In this document: one piece after another, positions 45,478 to 57,058 of the stretch
Layout: every line of letters starts with the position of its first letter
Position numbering within the stretch: position 1 is the stretch's first letter
Assembly (NCBI GenBank): GCA_964017235.1
Contig: OZ024930.1
Location: forward strand, 25,858,614 to 25,922,613
Length of the DNA: 64,000 nt
Direction of reading: 5' to 3'
DNA from: Sabellastarte sp. h YS-2021
Lineage: Eukaryota > Annelida > Polychaeta > Sabellida > Sabellidae
The notes under the pieces: generated by a model
Database searches by the model: none
Seen by the model: the letters and a program-made list of their open reading frames with translations, nothing else
Told to the model about the DNA's origin: nothing
Translations under genes and position numbers: made by a program

Positions 45478-47240
45478 CCCACAGCCCTTAAGGGCTGTCG
45501 GGGTATTGTTTTCACCCATGGTGTCCGGGTCGGGTGGGCGGGTGGCGTGAAAAAGTTTGTCCGGGCTGTATCTCGGAAAACCATAAGGTGTAAGAAGTTG
45601 CTACTTGGTAGGGACATTGGTTAAGGGGTGTAGGTGTGCAGCGTCATGGTCTGACCTTGATTTGACCTTTGACCTTGTCGTAGTGACCTAGACCTATAAA
45701 ATCTTGTCCGGGCTATATCTCGGGAACTGTAAGGTGTAAGAAGTTGATACTTGGTAGGGACATTAGTTAGGGGGTGTAGGTGTGCAACGTCATGGTGTGA
45801 CCTTGATTTGACCTTTGACCTTGCTGTAGTGACCTTGACCTATGAAATCTTGTCCAGGCTATATCTCGGCAACCGTAAGGTGTAGGAAGTTGATACTAGT
45901 AGGGACATTGGTTAGGGGAGTGTAGGTGTGCAACATCATGGTGTGACCTTGATTTGACCTTTGACCTTGCTGTAGTGACCTTGACCTATGAAATCTTGTC
46001 CAGGCTATATCTCGGCAACCGTAAGGTGTAGGAAGTTGATAGTTGGTAGGGATATTGGTTAGGGGTTATAGGTGTGCAACGTCATGGTATGACCTTGATT
46101 TGGCCTTTGACCTTGCTGTAGTGACCTTGACCTATAAAATCTTGTCTGGGCTATATCTCGGAAACTGTAAGGTGTAGGAAGTTAATACTTGGTAGGGACA
46201 TTGGTTGGGGGTTCAAGGAGGGCAACGGCATGGTGTCACCTTGATTTGACCTTTGACCTTGCCGTAGTGACCTTGACCTTTAAAATCTTGTCCAGGCTAT
46301 ATCTCATAAACTGAAAGGTCTAGGAAGTTGTTACTTGGTAGGGACTTTGGTTAGCGGGTTTAGGTGTGCAACATCATGGTGTGACCTTGATTTGACCTTG
46401 CTGTAGTGACCTTGAACTATAAAATCTTGTCTGGGCTACATTTTGGAAACCGTAAAGTGTAGGAAGTTGATACTTGGCAGGGACATTGGCTAGGGGTTGT
46501 AGGGGTGGAAAGTCATTGTGTGACGTTGATATAACCCCTTGACCTTGTCATAGTGACCATGAGTTTAAAATCTTGTCTGGGCTATTTCTTGGATTCCATA
46601 AGGTGTAGAAGGTTGACGCTTGGTAGGGACATCGGTTGGGGGTGTAGGTGTGCATCATGGTGTGACCTTTAACTTCGGCTCTGCCAAAGTGTGTTCACCG
46701 GCCATATTTGAGACATCTTTCTCCTATGACAAAGATATATGGATTGCTGTAACTGATTATTACAAGCACTTTTACATAATTGTGCTATTTCCATTGACAG
46801 CTATTCCCCAATTAATAAATTTTACAGCTTCATAATTTTTAGTTTGGTTAGGGGGTTTAGGTGTGCAACGTCATGGTGTCACCTTGATTTGACCTTTGAC
46901 CTTGCCGTAGTGACCTTGACCTTTAAAATTTTGTCCAGACAATATCTCTGAAATCGTAAAGTGTAGGAAATTGATAGTTGGTAGGGGCATTGGTTAGGGG
47001 TTGTAGGTGTGCATCATAATTTTTAGTTTACTGATTAATGCTGTCATCTTGCTATAGAATTGTTTTGTTTTAATACTTTATCTTTACATACATTTTCTTT
47101 CTCTACTTAAACATCATTTAGACCTTAATATAACTGACACTGCTCTGAAAGTATCCCGATCTTTGTACTGTTTCACTACTTCTATATGTCGTGGTGTTGA
47201 AAACTATTTCCCCAGGCTGTGAGGTACAGACATCTCTGAT
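45478..47240 (-). mobile_element. Family D satellite cassette, complete example with terminal palindrome
   Basis: The left edge is the perfect 18-bp palindrome ACAGCCCTTAAGGGCTGT at 45487-45504, bracketed by CCCC and CGGGG. Next come the cap (TATTGTTTTCACCCATGG), the D array read inverted (45550-46990), a flank module, and a right edge CCCCAGGCTGTGAGGTAC whose complement resembles the left TACCCCACAGCC. LINE sequence lies on both sides, so the cassette appears to be inserted. Other copies of cap, array and flank occur in the same order at 1796-3054. Confidence 0.65.
45550..46990 (-). repeat. Satellite family D array, about 9 units
   Basis: Inverted relative to the other D arrays. Units contain TTGATTTGACCTTTGACCTT, GCTGTAGTGACCTTGACC and GGTGTAGGAAGTTGATACTT. 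One interruption (46680-46850) of unrelated sequence lies inside. Confidence 0.9.
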
Positions 47241-48439
47241 GCTATTTTTAAAACTTCTACTACCTGCTTACAAGGTCTATTTACAGAACAATAAGCACAA
47301 GATCCTTAGACGTGTTGATATGACTACATGAAAAAGTGTGAATGACCCATAAAATCTTAAACAGATTGGTAAAAATGTTGAAAACCAGAAGTACCAATGT
47401 TCCAAACTGGTTTGGCATGGAAATTCCTATAGGTGCCAGTCTAGTTCCTTCCATGAATTTATAGTCAGACCCAAATGTAAATATTCTCGATCATTGTTGA
47501 AGCTGTAAATGTGAAATACTTTATCCCGTTATTGTCTTTATATACATCTGCTGTTAAAACAAGACGTAGTAATTCAGAAAAGATGTATCTCAAACTTATA
47601 TAGCTCTTCAGTTCATAAATCTAAAGTTCATTTCAACAAGTGCTTCTCATATGATGCTCCAAAACTCTGGAATATTTTGCCACTGGAAATTCAAACTGCT
47701 CCTACACTTTCAAAAGGCGACTTAAAACTTGTCTGTTTCAGAAGTTTTCTCTCCCTAGTTTTTTAACTATCAAACACCAATTGTCCCCTTGGTGACGACC
47801 CTATTATGTATTACTTCTGATTTATGTATTACGATTTGGATGGTACGTGTGCCTTAGAATCCACAAGTTCGGAGATTAAGCACATGGATATCTGATACCT
47901 GATGTTTCCCTTATATTTATAATTTATTTATAAATGCTAGGTCCAAAATTATTTAACACCTTACTTGAAACCTTGTGTAAGTCCACACCATACCTACCAT
48001 ACCGGATAAAACTGGTATATGATTTTCCTAAGTGTTGCTTTTATATTTTCAGTTAATATTCTTAAGCTATAGAATTGTTGTCAATGACCCATATTTTTCA
48101 TCGACTATGGGATGTTTGAACATTGATTTTGATTTTGGCCTTAGAATCTGATTGTACATAAAGTGCTGTAAAAGTCTGCTTAGATTGGACTAAATTCTTT
48201 GACATTTACATAAATAAACAGAAAATCATGAAATTCAAAAAATGTCCAGTGACATAAATTAATAATGGCTTTACTAACTTAACTTTATCAGTAATTCAAT
48301 TCATGTAATTTAGAAAAAAAATTAAATCCTTGTAGGTCAATCCTGAATCTTCAGTTAAATTTTTTAGCATCTTCATCAATGGGAATAGATTCTATGTTGA
48401 AATATAATTTTGTAAACTTGCTTTCACTTTCTCTTTTAG

Positions 48440-48888
48440 GAATCAAACGTGTGAGGGGGGCTGCAGTTCCTGATGGATTGCCAAAGATAAACCCAAATTC
48501 ATTTGCTAGAAACATGAAGCAAGAACATGAGCAAAACATGAGGGAAATAAAGGCAAAAGCACAGAAGGAGCAAACAGAAGAAGAAATGTATGTCCCCAGT
48601 TTCAAAACAAAGGATAAACTGTACGATGGCTTCACAAAAGAGGAAAAGGGGCGTTACCAGTATCTGAAAGAACGTAAAAATGTGATACCTGAGCAGAAAT
48701 ATTCATTTCCTATCTTGTCCTCCTGGGAATATGGATGGAAGCTCGATGAGCAGTTTAAATTACAGCGGCCAAAACATGCCAGAACCAGAATGATCCAAGA
48801 TTCATTTTATACACGAAACACTGTCCCTACACTAGAGGGGCCATCAGATGGCTATGTTTTTGAAAGATCTAAAACAATTCTTACATAA
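48440..48888 (+). CDS. SPMIP1 (ATP6V1FNB)-like protein, exon 2 (terminal)
   Basis: An acceptor TTTCACTTTCTCTTTTAG precedes 48440, and the frame is open to TAA at 48886-48888, giving residues 42-190 of a 190-aa protein. It starts GIKRVRGAAVPDGLPKINPN, continues through a charged helix (MKQEHEQNMREIKAKAQKEQ), then LYDGFTKEEKGRYQYLKER, PEQKYSFPILSSWEYGWKL and a basic tail. The LY-x-GF...GR-x-YL-x-x-R and Y-x-x-P-x-x-SSWEYGW wording is that of SPMIP1/ATP6V1FNB-type proteins, which line axonemal doublet microtubules in sperm and cilia. Length is close to the family. The family call is from memory of motifs; the coding status is more certain than the name. A poly(A) signal candidate AATAAA is near 49544. 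Confidence 0.65.
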
Positions 48889-49655
48889 GCAATTTTTGAG
48901 TGATAGAAAACACTACACAGTATAAATGGAGAGTTAATATTTGTTTTGTTGTTGAACTGGGTGTTCATACATTTCTCGTTTATTCTCACATTTCACTGGA
49001 TAAATTACTTAAAAAAAATTGTTAAATTATCCATTTTTATACCAATGGGGGTGTGAGAAGAGTGCAGGTAACTTTAAGAGTGATAGACATGATTGCATCA
49101 GGAGTTGGTTTAGATGTTGGCCACATACTATTTGTCAACTCAGCTGTTAAAATGTCTCACTATTTCATATGGCAAACAGCATATTTGCCTGAACTTACTT
49201 ATTGTACCAATTGACCCCTTGGCTTGCTTTATTGAAGCTAAGAGTACTTTACAAGTAGTTAAATTCACATTGATTGAATGAAAACTCTGGATATTAGAGT
49301 ATTCACAGAAGGTGTTACGTATAACTTTGAAAAAAAAATGGTTTTATCAGTGAAAGTACAAATGGACTTTTTCTAGTTAATGCAAAGAGACTCTAAACCA
49401 AAAATATCACTGCATTTGTTGATTCATATTTAATGGGGGGGTCTTTTACTGTTAAAAATAATTTATAATTTAAATAGCACTAATAGTCACATTTGTTTGT
49501 GTGTTTTAATTTATCCAAATATGCTGAACTACGTTTCTCGAAAAATAAAATGCTGAGCAGTCAAGCTATGTATTTTATTGTAAAAGACAGCAACTTCTGG
49601 AAGAAACACATTATATTTACATACCAGATACTTCATATAATGTGTGTGGAGAAGT
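48889..49655 (+). other. 3' UTR and downstream of the SPMIP1-like gene
   Basis: AT-rich; the AATAAA near 49544 may end the transcript. No other gene seen. Confidence 0.4.
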
Positions 49656-49659
49656 CAAA

Positions 49660-51190
49660 AACAGTAAATAAGCAAGCAGTGCCCATGAATGGGCTCTGTG
49701 TCAGCTAACTTTGTGTTTTGAGCTTCAGAGTACAAGTGCAAGTAGGAAAGGACATATCTGAAAATAGCTATAATTGTTCAACTATGTCATGAGGTACCGG
49801 TCTGCAATTTAACTATGTTATAGCTGACCCAAGAGTAGGAGAATAACATAGTTTAATAAAACACTGTAAATGCAATAGTTTTCAAATTACAAGTGATTTA
49901 CTCAACAGTGAGAACCTCAATGTAGCCATTGCTCAGCTATGCAATGAGCTACAAGTCTGCAACTTTACTATGTTACAGCTGACCTGAAAGTAGGTGAAAA
50001 AATACTGTAAATGCAAAAGTTTTCAAGTTACAAGTGATTTTACTCATTATGTAAGGTACTGAAAAGTATGAAAGAAGCTAATACTCAGTTAACTATTTAG
50101 ATAGGCTCCCAATATACTCCCCATGTTGCAGCTACTTAAAAAGTAGCATAACAATTTTAACAAAATGCTCTAAATGCAATATTTTTCAAGTTATAAGTGA
50201 TTTAGTGCATGATATTGTGAATTTAATGCATTAAAAATTAGTTTAAAAATTCATTAAAAAATAATTTAAAAACATCCAGGCCTTATATTCACTACTTGTC
50301 TGCCTAGTATATTTATGCAAGAGACAAATCCCTTCAATAGTCAATCAGAAAATTGTGATAAAGTGTTGAAATTTTAACACTTTGGGTGGGGGAACAATTT
50401 TTCATCCTCAATAGATAAGGTATCTTTTAAAAGAAACAGTATGTCACTAGACATTGTACTTTTGGAGAAGGTTTGCATGCATACACCTCTGCAGACACAA
50501 ACACTGCAGAGTGATGCCATAAATTACTCATTGGCAAATATCCAAATAGCTATTACTCCCTTAAATGTGAAGCTCTGAAAACAACACAGAACATCAGGAA
50601 AACAAGATTCACAAAAAACAGTAAATTCAATAGTTCTGTAGTTACACGTCATTTACACAAAGATGAAGTATCAAACTAGCTATTACTCGGTTAGCTACTG
50701 AACTACAGCTCTGAAAATATGCCATGATACAGATCATCAAAAAGTAGCTGAACAACATATTTCACAAAAATGGTCTACACTCAATAGTTCTGTAGTTACA
50801 AGTGATTTACTCAAAGCTGAACTATCAAAGTAGCTCTAATTCAGCTAGAGATACAGCTCTGAAAATTTGTCAGAACATCAAAAAGTAGCTCAACATATTT
50901 AACCAAAGTATTTTATCTATAACCGTTACAAAGAAAAAGCCATTTATTCATTCCCTCACTTTTAAACACAGAAAATAGCTAATACTCATTTAGCTACTGA
51001 GTTAGACCTCAAAACAGATGCCATCCTGGAGGTACAGAGAAAGTAGCTGAACGACATATTTTAGTAAAATGCTGTAAATGCAGTCATTTTGGGGTTATAA
51101 GCAATTTAATTAAAGTAGTTACTAGCACTATTACTCACTTAGCTATGGTCCTAGAACTGCAATAGCAAGAAAAATATTGAGGAATATAAA
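49660..51190 (+). repeat. Family B2 composite: closing module, B2 array, spacer, diverged B2 array
   Basis: Begins with GGGCTCTGTGTCAGCTAACT (inverse of 42990-43030). B2 units follow (49740-50270), then the spacer with AGATAAGGTATCTTTTAAAA (50290-50530), then more diverged B2-like units (50530-51190) with TAGTTCTGTAGTTACA steps about 155 bp apart. Confidence 0.75.
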
Positions 51191-51399
51191 ACTTAACTGA
51201 AATTATTAAAGCAAAAAACCCCACATCCCCCCTAAAAACCTGTTAGAGAGTTGTAGTAGAACAAGCTTCAAGGTCAAATGTCTGTAGGCTATAGAAGACA
51301 GCTAACGTCTATTAAAGATGTCAATCATAAAGAGATTCAACTTTCTATTGATGAGAAAAAGCCTCAGAATGTGCAAAACTTGTTGACCATTGAAGAAAA

Positions 51400-52460
51400 T
51401 AGCATCAGAGATACCCGTACCCCACAGCCTGGGGAAATAGTTTTCAACACCATGAGATACAGAAGTAGTGAAACAGTACAAAGATCGGCATACTTTTAGA
51501 GTAGTGTCCATTATATTAAGGTCTAAATGATGTTTAAGTAGAGAAAATAACATCTAAGACAAACAGAATGTATGCAAAGATAAAGTATTAAAACAAGACA
51601 ATTCAATAGCAAGATGACAGCATTAATCAGTAAACTAAAAACGATGATGCACACCTACAACCCCTAAGCAATGTCCCTACCAACTATCAACTTCCTACAC
51701 TTTACAGTTTCAAAGATATTGCCTGGACAAAATTTTAAAGGTCAAGGTCACTACGGCAAGGTCAAATCAAGGTGACACCATGACGTTGCACACCTACAAC
51801 CCCCAACCAATGTCCCTACCAAGTATTAACTTCTTACACCTTACGGATTCTGAGATATAGCCTGGACAAGATTTTAAAGGTCAAGGTCACTATGGCAAGG
51901 TCAAATCAAGGTCACACCATGACGTTGCACACCTACACCCCCTAACCAATGTCCCTACCAACTATCAACTTCCTACACTTTACAGTTTCAGAGATATTGC
52001 CTGGACAAAATTTTAAAGGTCAAGGTCACTACGGCAACGTCAAATGTCAAATCAAGGTCACACCATGACGTTGCACACCTACAACCCCCAACCAATGTCC
52101 CTACCAAGTATTAACTTCTTACACCTTACGGTTTCAGAGATATAGCCTGGACAATATTTTAAAGGTCACGGTCAAGGTCAGACCATGATGTTGCACACCT
52201 ACACATCCTAACCAATGTCCCTACCAAGTATCAACTTCGTACACCTTACGGTTTCCGAGATATAGCCTGGACAAAATTTTATAGGTCAAAGTCACTACGG
52301 CAAGGTCAAAGGTCAAATCAAGGTCACACCATGACATTGCACACCTGCACCCCCTAACCAATGTCCCTGCCAAGCATCAACTTCCTACACCTTACGGTTT
52401 CCAAGATATAGCCCGGACAAGATTTTAAAGGTCAAGGTCACTGCGGCATGAAATTTGCGC
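51400..52460 (+). repeat. Family D flank module and D array, about 5-6 units
   Basis: The flank (51400-51640, with TACCCCACAGCCTGGGGAAA) matches 1810-2030. The D array runs 51650-52450. Some units have lost the middle AGGTCA copy (GGCAAGGTCAAATCAAGG). The array ends without the cap. The minus ORF 51302-51553 is the flank module read backwards. Confidence 0.85.
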
Positions 52461-54908
52461 TGATCCGCCAGCTGCCAGGCTCTTTGTCCTGGAAGCTGTA
52501 AGATGGTTAAATATGCACATTGTGCACAGTTGAATTAGGCTTTGGACATAAAGTGACCTCCCCCATATTTATATTCATTTTGTATGGTCGAATTATGGTT
52601 TGAATGTTTTGAATATTACCCATATATACAGATGTGGCGTTGTTGGTGTGGTGTTGGGGCAAAACCTGTGGCTCACTTGATAAAATACCATCTGTTACAA
52701 TGGGAAGTTCAGGCATCCTAGTGAATTTTAAGTGAAAAACAAGTTTTTTAAAAGGCTATTTTAGAAGAAAAAAAGGTTTTAATTCTGAAAAAAAAGTTTT
52801 TTTTCCCCTATTAGTATTGCGCTCATGTTGTTTTAAACACACTTCTAAAAGATACATTCATTTTATAAGTTGTAAGGCCATAAGTATAACTTTTGAAACA
52901 GAAAGTGTGGACTTAGCTTCTACCAATAACAACTTAATTGCGACAACTTCACGCCAACAAATGTCAAGACAGGCGATCTCTCACACCACAGACATTCATT
53001 TCATACAAGGGATAAAAAGAGATATTGAAAGGAAAAGGCTGCCAGAAAAAGCTGATACTTGTCACAGTACACAGGTCAAGTTCTGGTTTAAATTTAAATA
53101 CCCCCAATACTCAATAAGTATTACAGCTAGAAAGCTAAGATTTTTAAATGTTTTACATAATAAGTTGTTGGACAACTTGACTGGGAAAAATTCAGCTTAT
53201 AGTGTTAGTTAAGAAGTTATGAGCAAGACATCACAAAAATAGGAAAAATTTTATATTGACATATAATCACCTTCCAAACAATCAAAATATATGAAAAATG
53301 CAAAAAAAAAAGTTACAAGTGGGATCTTTACGGGCTTTAAAAATTGTCCCCATGCGAGATTTTAGCTTGGTAAGCTGCATTAAAGTGGCAAAAAGTGCAT
53401 AAAATGGGTCCTAGTGGATATGTCCTCAAAGGTCACACATACAAGTTATATTAGTACCGTTAGAGGCTGGTCAGACTTTACACTTCAAAATTATAAAGCA
53501 GAATTTGTGAAAAAAAACCAGAAAAAAGTCCCCCGGACATGGTCTTGGAGTATCATGCATAGGTTCAATGTCAACTTAAAGCTGTGATTTTGGCATATGA
53601 AAAAGAACATATTAATATATTTTCAGATAAGATATTAGGTGGGTGAGGGGCATAGTTTGAAAGCTATAGGGCCTAAAGTGGGTAAAAGCTCATAAAGTTT
53701 GTCCCCACTGCCATTTTTAGAAACCTTTAGAAACTACAGACCTTATATTTTTCACAAAGATCACATATATAGAACTTATATTTACTACAGTTTGAGTCCA
53801 GTCAGATTTGACATAAGTTAAGTCTTTATGGGCCTCAAACACAATTTTAACTTAAGAGGATATATTAATTTGCTCTCAGAAAAAAAATTTGGCCATACAA
53901 GCCACAAATTTTGTGACCTAGAGGGCTTTAAGTGGCTGAAGCAGTGTGGGAAATTTGCGCCAGACCACCGGCCAAGGCTGGCAAATATATGGTTGGATTG
54001 GGGAAAAAATTAGTCTCCACTCGGACAAGGAGTTCGAAACAGCCACTGGCCTGGTGGGGGCGGGTCTACATCTCTGGGGACTTCTTGGCCATGTAGAATT
54101 GTTCAATTTTAAAGAAAATAGCCAAAACCTTGCAATTTCTGTCCATATTTCACTTCACATTCGTAGCTTGCATTATCGCTCATCGCAACAACCATTCAAA
54201 ACGTTTCCGCTGTTAATATTTTAGTCATCCAAATCGAAATAATATTCAGTGTTTTTATTCCCATCTTTTTAATATGTCGTTTTATCTATTGTGGTGTGTT
54301 TTAGGCTTTTTGACTCAATTTTTTATGTGATTAGTACAATTTAACACCGTCTGATACGTTTTTAATAAAGTTCTTGTTTAAACTTTTGGTGAAGTAACAG
54401 AGGAATTTGGTTGGTTAATGTATAAAAATAAAGGAAAAATGTAATTGACCACTGGCCACTGATGAATATTTTTTGTTCCTTTTTTTTTTATCTTTTTTCC
54501 ATTGATGAAGATGTTAAAAATTCAGCAGTTAGCAATGACCCTTGTTACTCTGATTATAAGTCAGATGATAAGTCTGATTATGTTATGGTTCTTCTAACTC
54601 AGGGATATACATGGATGATTTTTCAGTAATTTTACACCTATTTTTTCCTACAAGTGATGGTATATTGTAAGCTGTAAAGTTTGTTGAATAAAAAATAAAT
54701 TGATTCTCATTTAAAAATTTCTTCATTTTTAGGTTTTAAAATTTGGCCAACAACTTTTCACTTGGGCCATTAACTTATTCAAGTTACTGGCCCCGTTGGC
54801 CAGCAAAAAAAATTGTACGAGTCGTGAACACTGAGCCTGCATCTTTTTGGTATCCGGCAAACAAATAATTTACTTAATTTGGTATCTTTATTGTAAATTT
54901 GAGTAAAA
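52461..54908. other. Gene-free stretch
   Basis: A 131-aa frame at 52817-53212 has no recognisable motif. The stretch 53940-54110 is less AT-rich and open on both strands but has no family match I can name. CCCATATATACAGATGTGGC and TTGGTGTGGTGTTGG near 52620 repeat phrases seen at 2070-2120, so part of it belongs to the D neighbourhood. Confidence 0.35.
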
Positions 54909-55112
54909 ATGGAGACGAAAAACCCAACAAAGCGTCCATTGTTTGCAAACAGGACTCGTCTTGACACATGCGTGAACCTTATATTTTCATCGCCATCCAG
55001 CACAGCAGTGATTCTCTGCAAGCAGAAGACTGGTGACAAAGAGCGAGTTTGGCCTGGTATGTTGAGTGCAAAGAGGAAAAATCTTGCACATGCTTGGATT
55101 GAGTATTCCAAG
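54909..55112 (+). CDS. Candidate first coding exon, unknown protein
   Basis: The ATG at 54909 in good context (AAAAATGG) opens 68 codons: METKNPTKRPLFANRTRLDT, then CVNLIFSSPSSTAVILCKQK, then TGDKERVWPGMLSAKRKNLA and HAWIEYSK. A consensus-like donor AAG|GTGAGA stands at 55113 in phase 0. Composition is coding-like and richer in GC than its surroundings. I do not recognise the family, and no second exon was found downstream. The overlapping minus-strand frame (54779-55147) has no donor or motif and is taken to be its shadow. Confidence 0.35.
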
Positions 55113-55900
55113 GTGAGAAGGCAAACATCTTGGATTAAAGTAACCAAATGGTAATAGGAGAAACACTGTGTTTCAGTTTAAGCAATAATTATTGTGTAAT
55201 AATTATAATAAAAATAATTATAGGGGTTCTTTAATTTCTGGTGATATGAAAATGCATAAACATTACTATATAACCAGATATTTACTGCAGAACCTGCAAC
55301 TTTAAAGCCAGGCATGCAACGCTTTGGTGGAGCAGGCCCTGTGGGCCTGCAGTAATTTTCAACAAATTTCCTACACTGGGCTGAAGGTCCAACACATTAA
55401 AAGTATACACAATAACATTAAATTTTCGACAAATTTGACTGCTGGGGAAAAAAAAAGGTTTTAGCTTGAAAAAATGGCTAAAAAAGGTTTTCATGCCATT
55501 TTTCAGCTTAAAAAAAGGTTTTTCTGGAGAAAATGAGAAAAAAAAGTTTTTTCAGCAAAAAAAAGGCTAAAACCTTTTTAAAAGGTTCCCCTGGGATGCC
55601 TGGAAGTTGCAAAAGTAAAACCCTTAATGAAGTTAACAGTGCTAATATGACTTTAACAGTGCTTAATCTGCATCAAAAGACACCCAAAGGTGCAACAACC
55701 AAGATTTAAGTAAAAAGATATGAGAGATATAAAAATCATACTTTTATTTCCAGATGATGCATTAAATAATACAGTGATACAAAAATACAGCATAAATAGA
55801 ACAAGCAATCAGTGACCGAATGAATCGGTCACATATCTAGGGTTTGGCAGAGTGGAATGGCTTAATGTGTGTTTCATGTGTGAAAGGTTTACAGAGAGCG
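55113..55900. other. Gene-free stretch
   Basis: Holds several AAAAAAGGTTTT steps (55450-55590) that make a short degenerate repeat, and a phrase (AGTGCTTAATCTGCATCAAA) shared with 2217. No gene seen beyond the candidate exon. Confidence 0.4.
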
Positions 55901-55904
55901 GTTG

Positions 55905-56612
55905 TGCATAAAACCCATATCCCTACAAAGCAGCAACTTCCTACATGCTACGGTTTCCGAGATATAGCCTGGACAAGATTTTATAGGTCAACATCACTAC
56001 AGCAAGGTCGAAGGTTAAATCAAGGTCACACCATGATGTTGCACACCTACACCCCCGAACCAATGTCCCTACCAAGTATCAACTTCCTACACCTTACAGT
56101 TTCTGAGATATAGCCTGGACAAGATTTTATAGGTAAAGGTCACTACAGCAAGGTCAAAGGTCAAATCAAGGTCAGACCATGACGTTGCATACCTACACCC
56201 CCTAACCAATGCCCCTACCAAGTATGAACTTCCTATACCTTACATTTTCTGACATACAGTCCGGACAAGATTTTATAGGTCAAGGTCACTACAGCAAGGT
56301 CAAATTAAGATCACACCATGACGTTGCACACCTACACCCCCTAACCAATGTCCCTACCAAGTATCAACTTGCTACACCGTACGCTTTCCAAGATATAGCC
56401 CAGACAAGATTTCCAAACTCAAGGCCACTACGGCAAGGTCAAAGGTCAAATCAAGGTCAGGCCATGATGTTGCACACCTACACATCCAATGTCCCTACCA
56501 AGTATCAACTTCCTACACCTTGCGGTTTCTGAGATACAGCCCGGACAAACTTTTTCCCACCACCCGCCCGCCCATCTGGACACCATGGGTGAAAACAATA
56601 CCCCAACAGCCC
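55905..56612 (+). repeat. Satellite family D array with cap, about 5 units
   Basis: Five D units are followed by the cap ACACCATGGGTGAAAACAAT, then CCCCAACAGCCCT, where B2 sequence begins. As at 3054, the palindrome is cut in half at the junction. Confidence 0.85.
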
Positions 56613-57058
56613 TGAAAGTAGCAACTGCTGAGCTATGCCATGAGCTATAGGTCTGTAACTTCGCTATGGTATAGTTGACCCAAAAGTAGGTGCACAACAT
56701 GTATAAACAAAATACTGTAAACCAATAAATTTCAAGTTACAACTGATTTACTTAACAATGAGAACCTCAAATTAGCTATTGCTCAGCTATGAAATAACTA
56801 CAGATTTGGTATTTTTTCAAGCGTTTTCAAGTGACAACTGATTTAGTCAACAGTAACAACCTGAAAGTAGCTATTGCTCAGCTATGCAATGAGCTACAGG
56901 TGTACAATTTCTCTGTGTTATAGCTGACCCCAAAGTAGGGGAATAACATACTTAGAGAAAATAATCTGAATTCCATAGTTTTCAAGTTACAACTGATTTA
57001 CTGGACAGTGAAAACCTGAAAGTAGTTTTCCTTAACTATGGAATGAGCTACAGGTCTG
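56613..57058 (+). repeat. Satellite family B2 array, about 3 units
   Basis: Units with CTGATTTACT, GAACCT, GCTATGCAATGAGCTACAGG and TGTTATAGCTGACCC. It continues after the SINE at 57392-57580. Confidence 0.8.

Larger units (their letters stand above)
44850..47770 (+). pseudogene. Jockey/CR1-like LINE ORF2 remnant, split by a D cassette
   Basis: The 5' block contains HFTLYNSPLSQVISRFNVPH, then CDDTQIYSAIDSRNFDSSIA, where the catalytic YADD has decayed to CDD. A thumb region follows, then QAYCNSLLN-like and KISYVTPYIEKLHLLPISYH blocks up to about 45472. After the D cassette, HFNKCFSYDAPKLWNILPLE and IQTAPTLS (47630-47720) are the usual C-terminal block of this LINE group. Many stops and shifts are present. 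Its boundaries and TSD are not resolvable. Confidence 0.75.
31860..48439 (+). other. Intron of the SPMIP1-like gene, 16.6 kb, filled with nested elements
   Basis: Starts GTGCTG and ends TTTCTCTTTTAG. It contains, in order, the foldback cluster (32041-33700), the DIRS element with two satellite insertions (34815-43482), an E array, and a LINE remnant carrying a D cassette (44850-47770). DIRS and LINE coding strands point the same way as the gene. The gap 33700-34810 shows only AT-rich sequence. Confidence 0.55.

Noticed and set aside
51302..51553. 83-aa minus-strand ORF similar to translation at 47160-47260
   Set aside because: Explained by the D-cassette flank module, present three times in the window; no reverse transcriptase or other family motif in it.
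52817..53212. 131-aa plus-strand ORF
   Set aside because: No motif, no acceptor or promoter-like context, composition like the surrounding AT-rich DNA.
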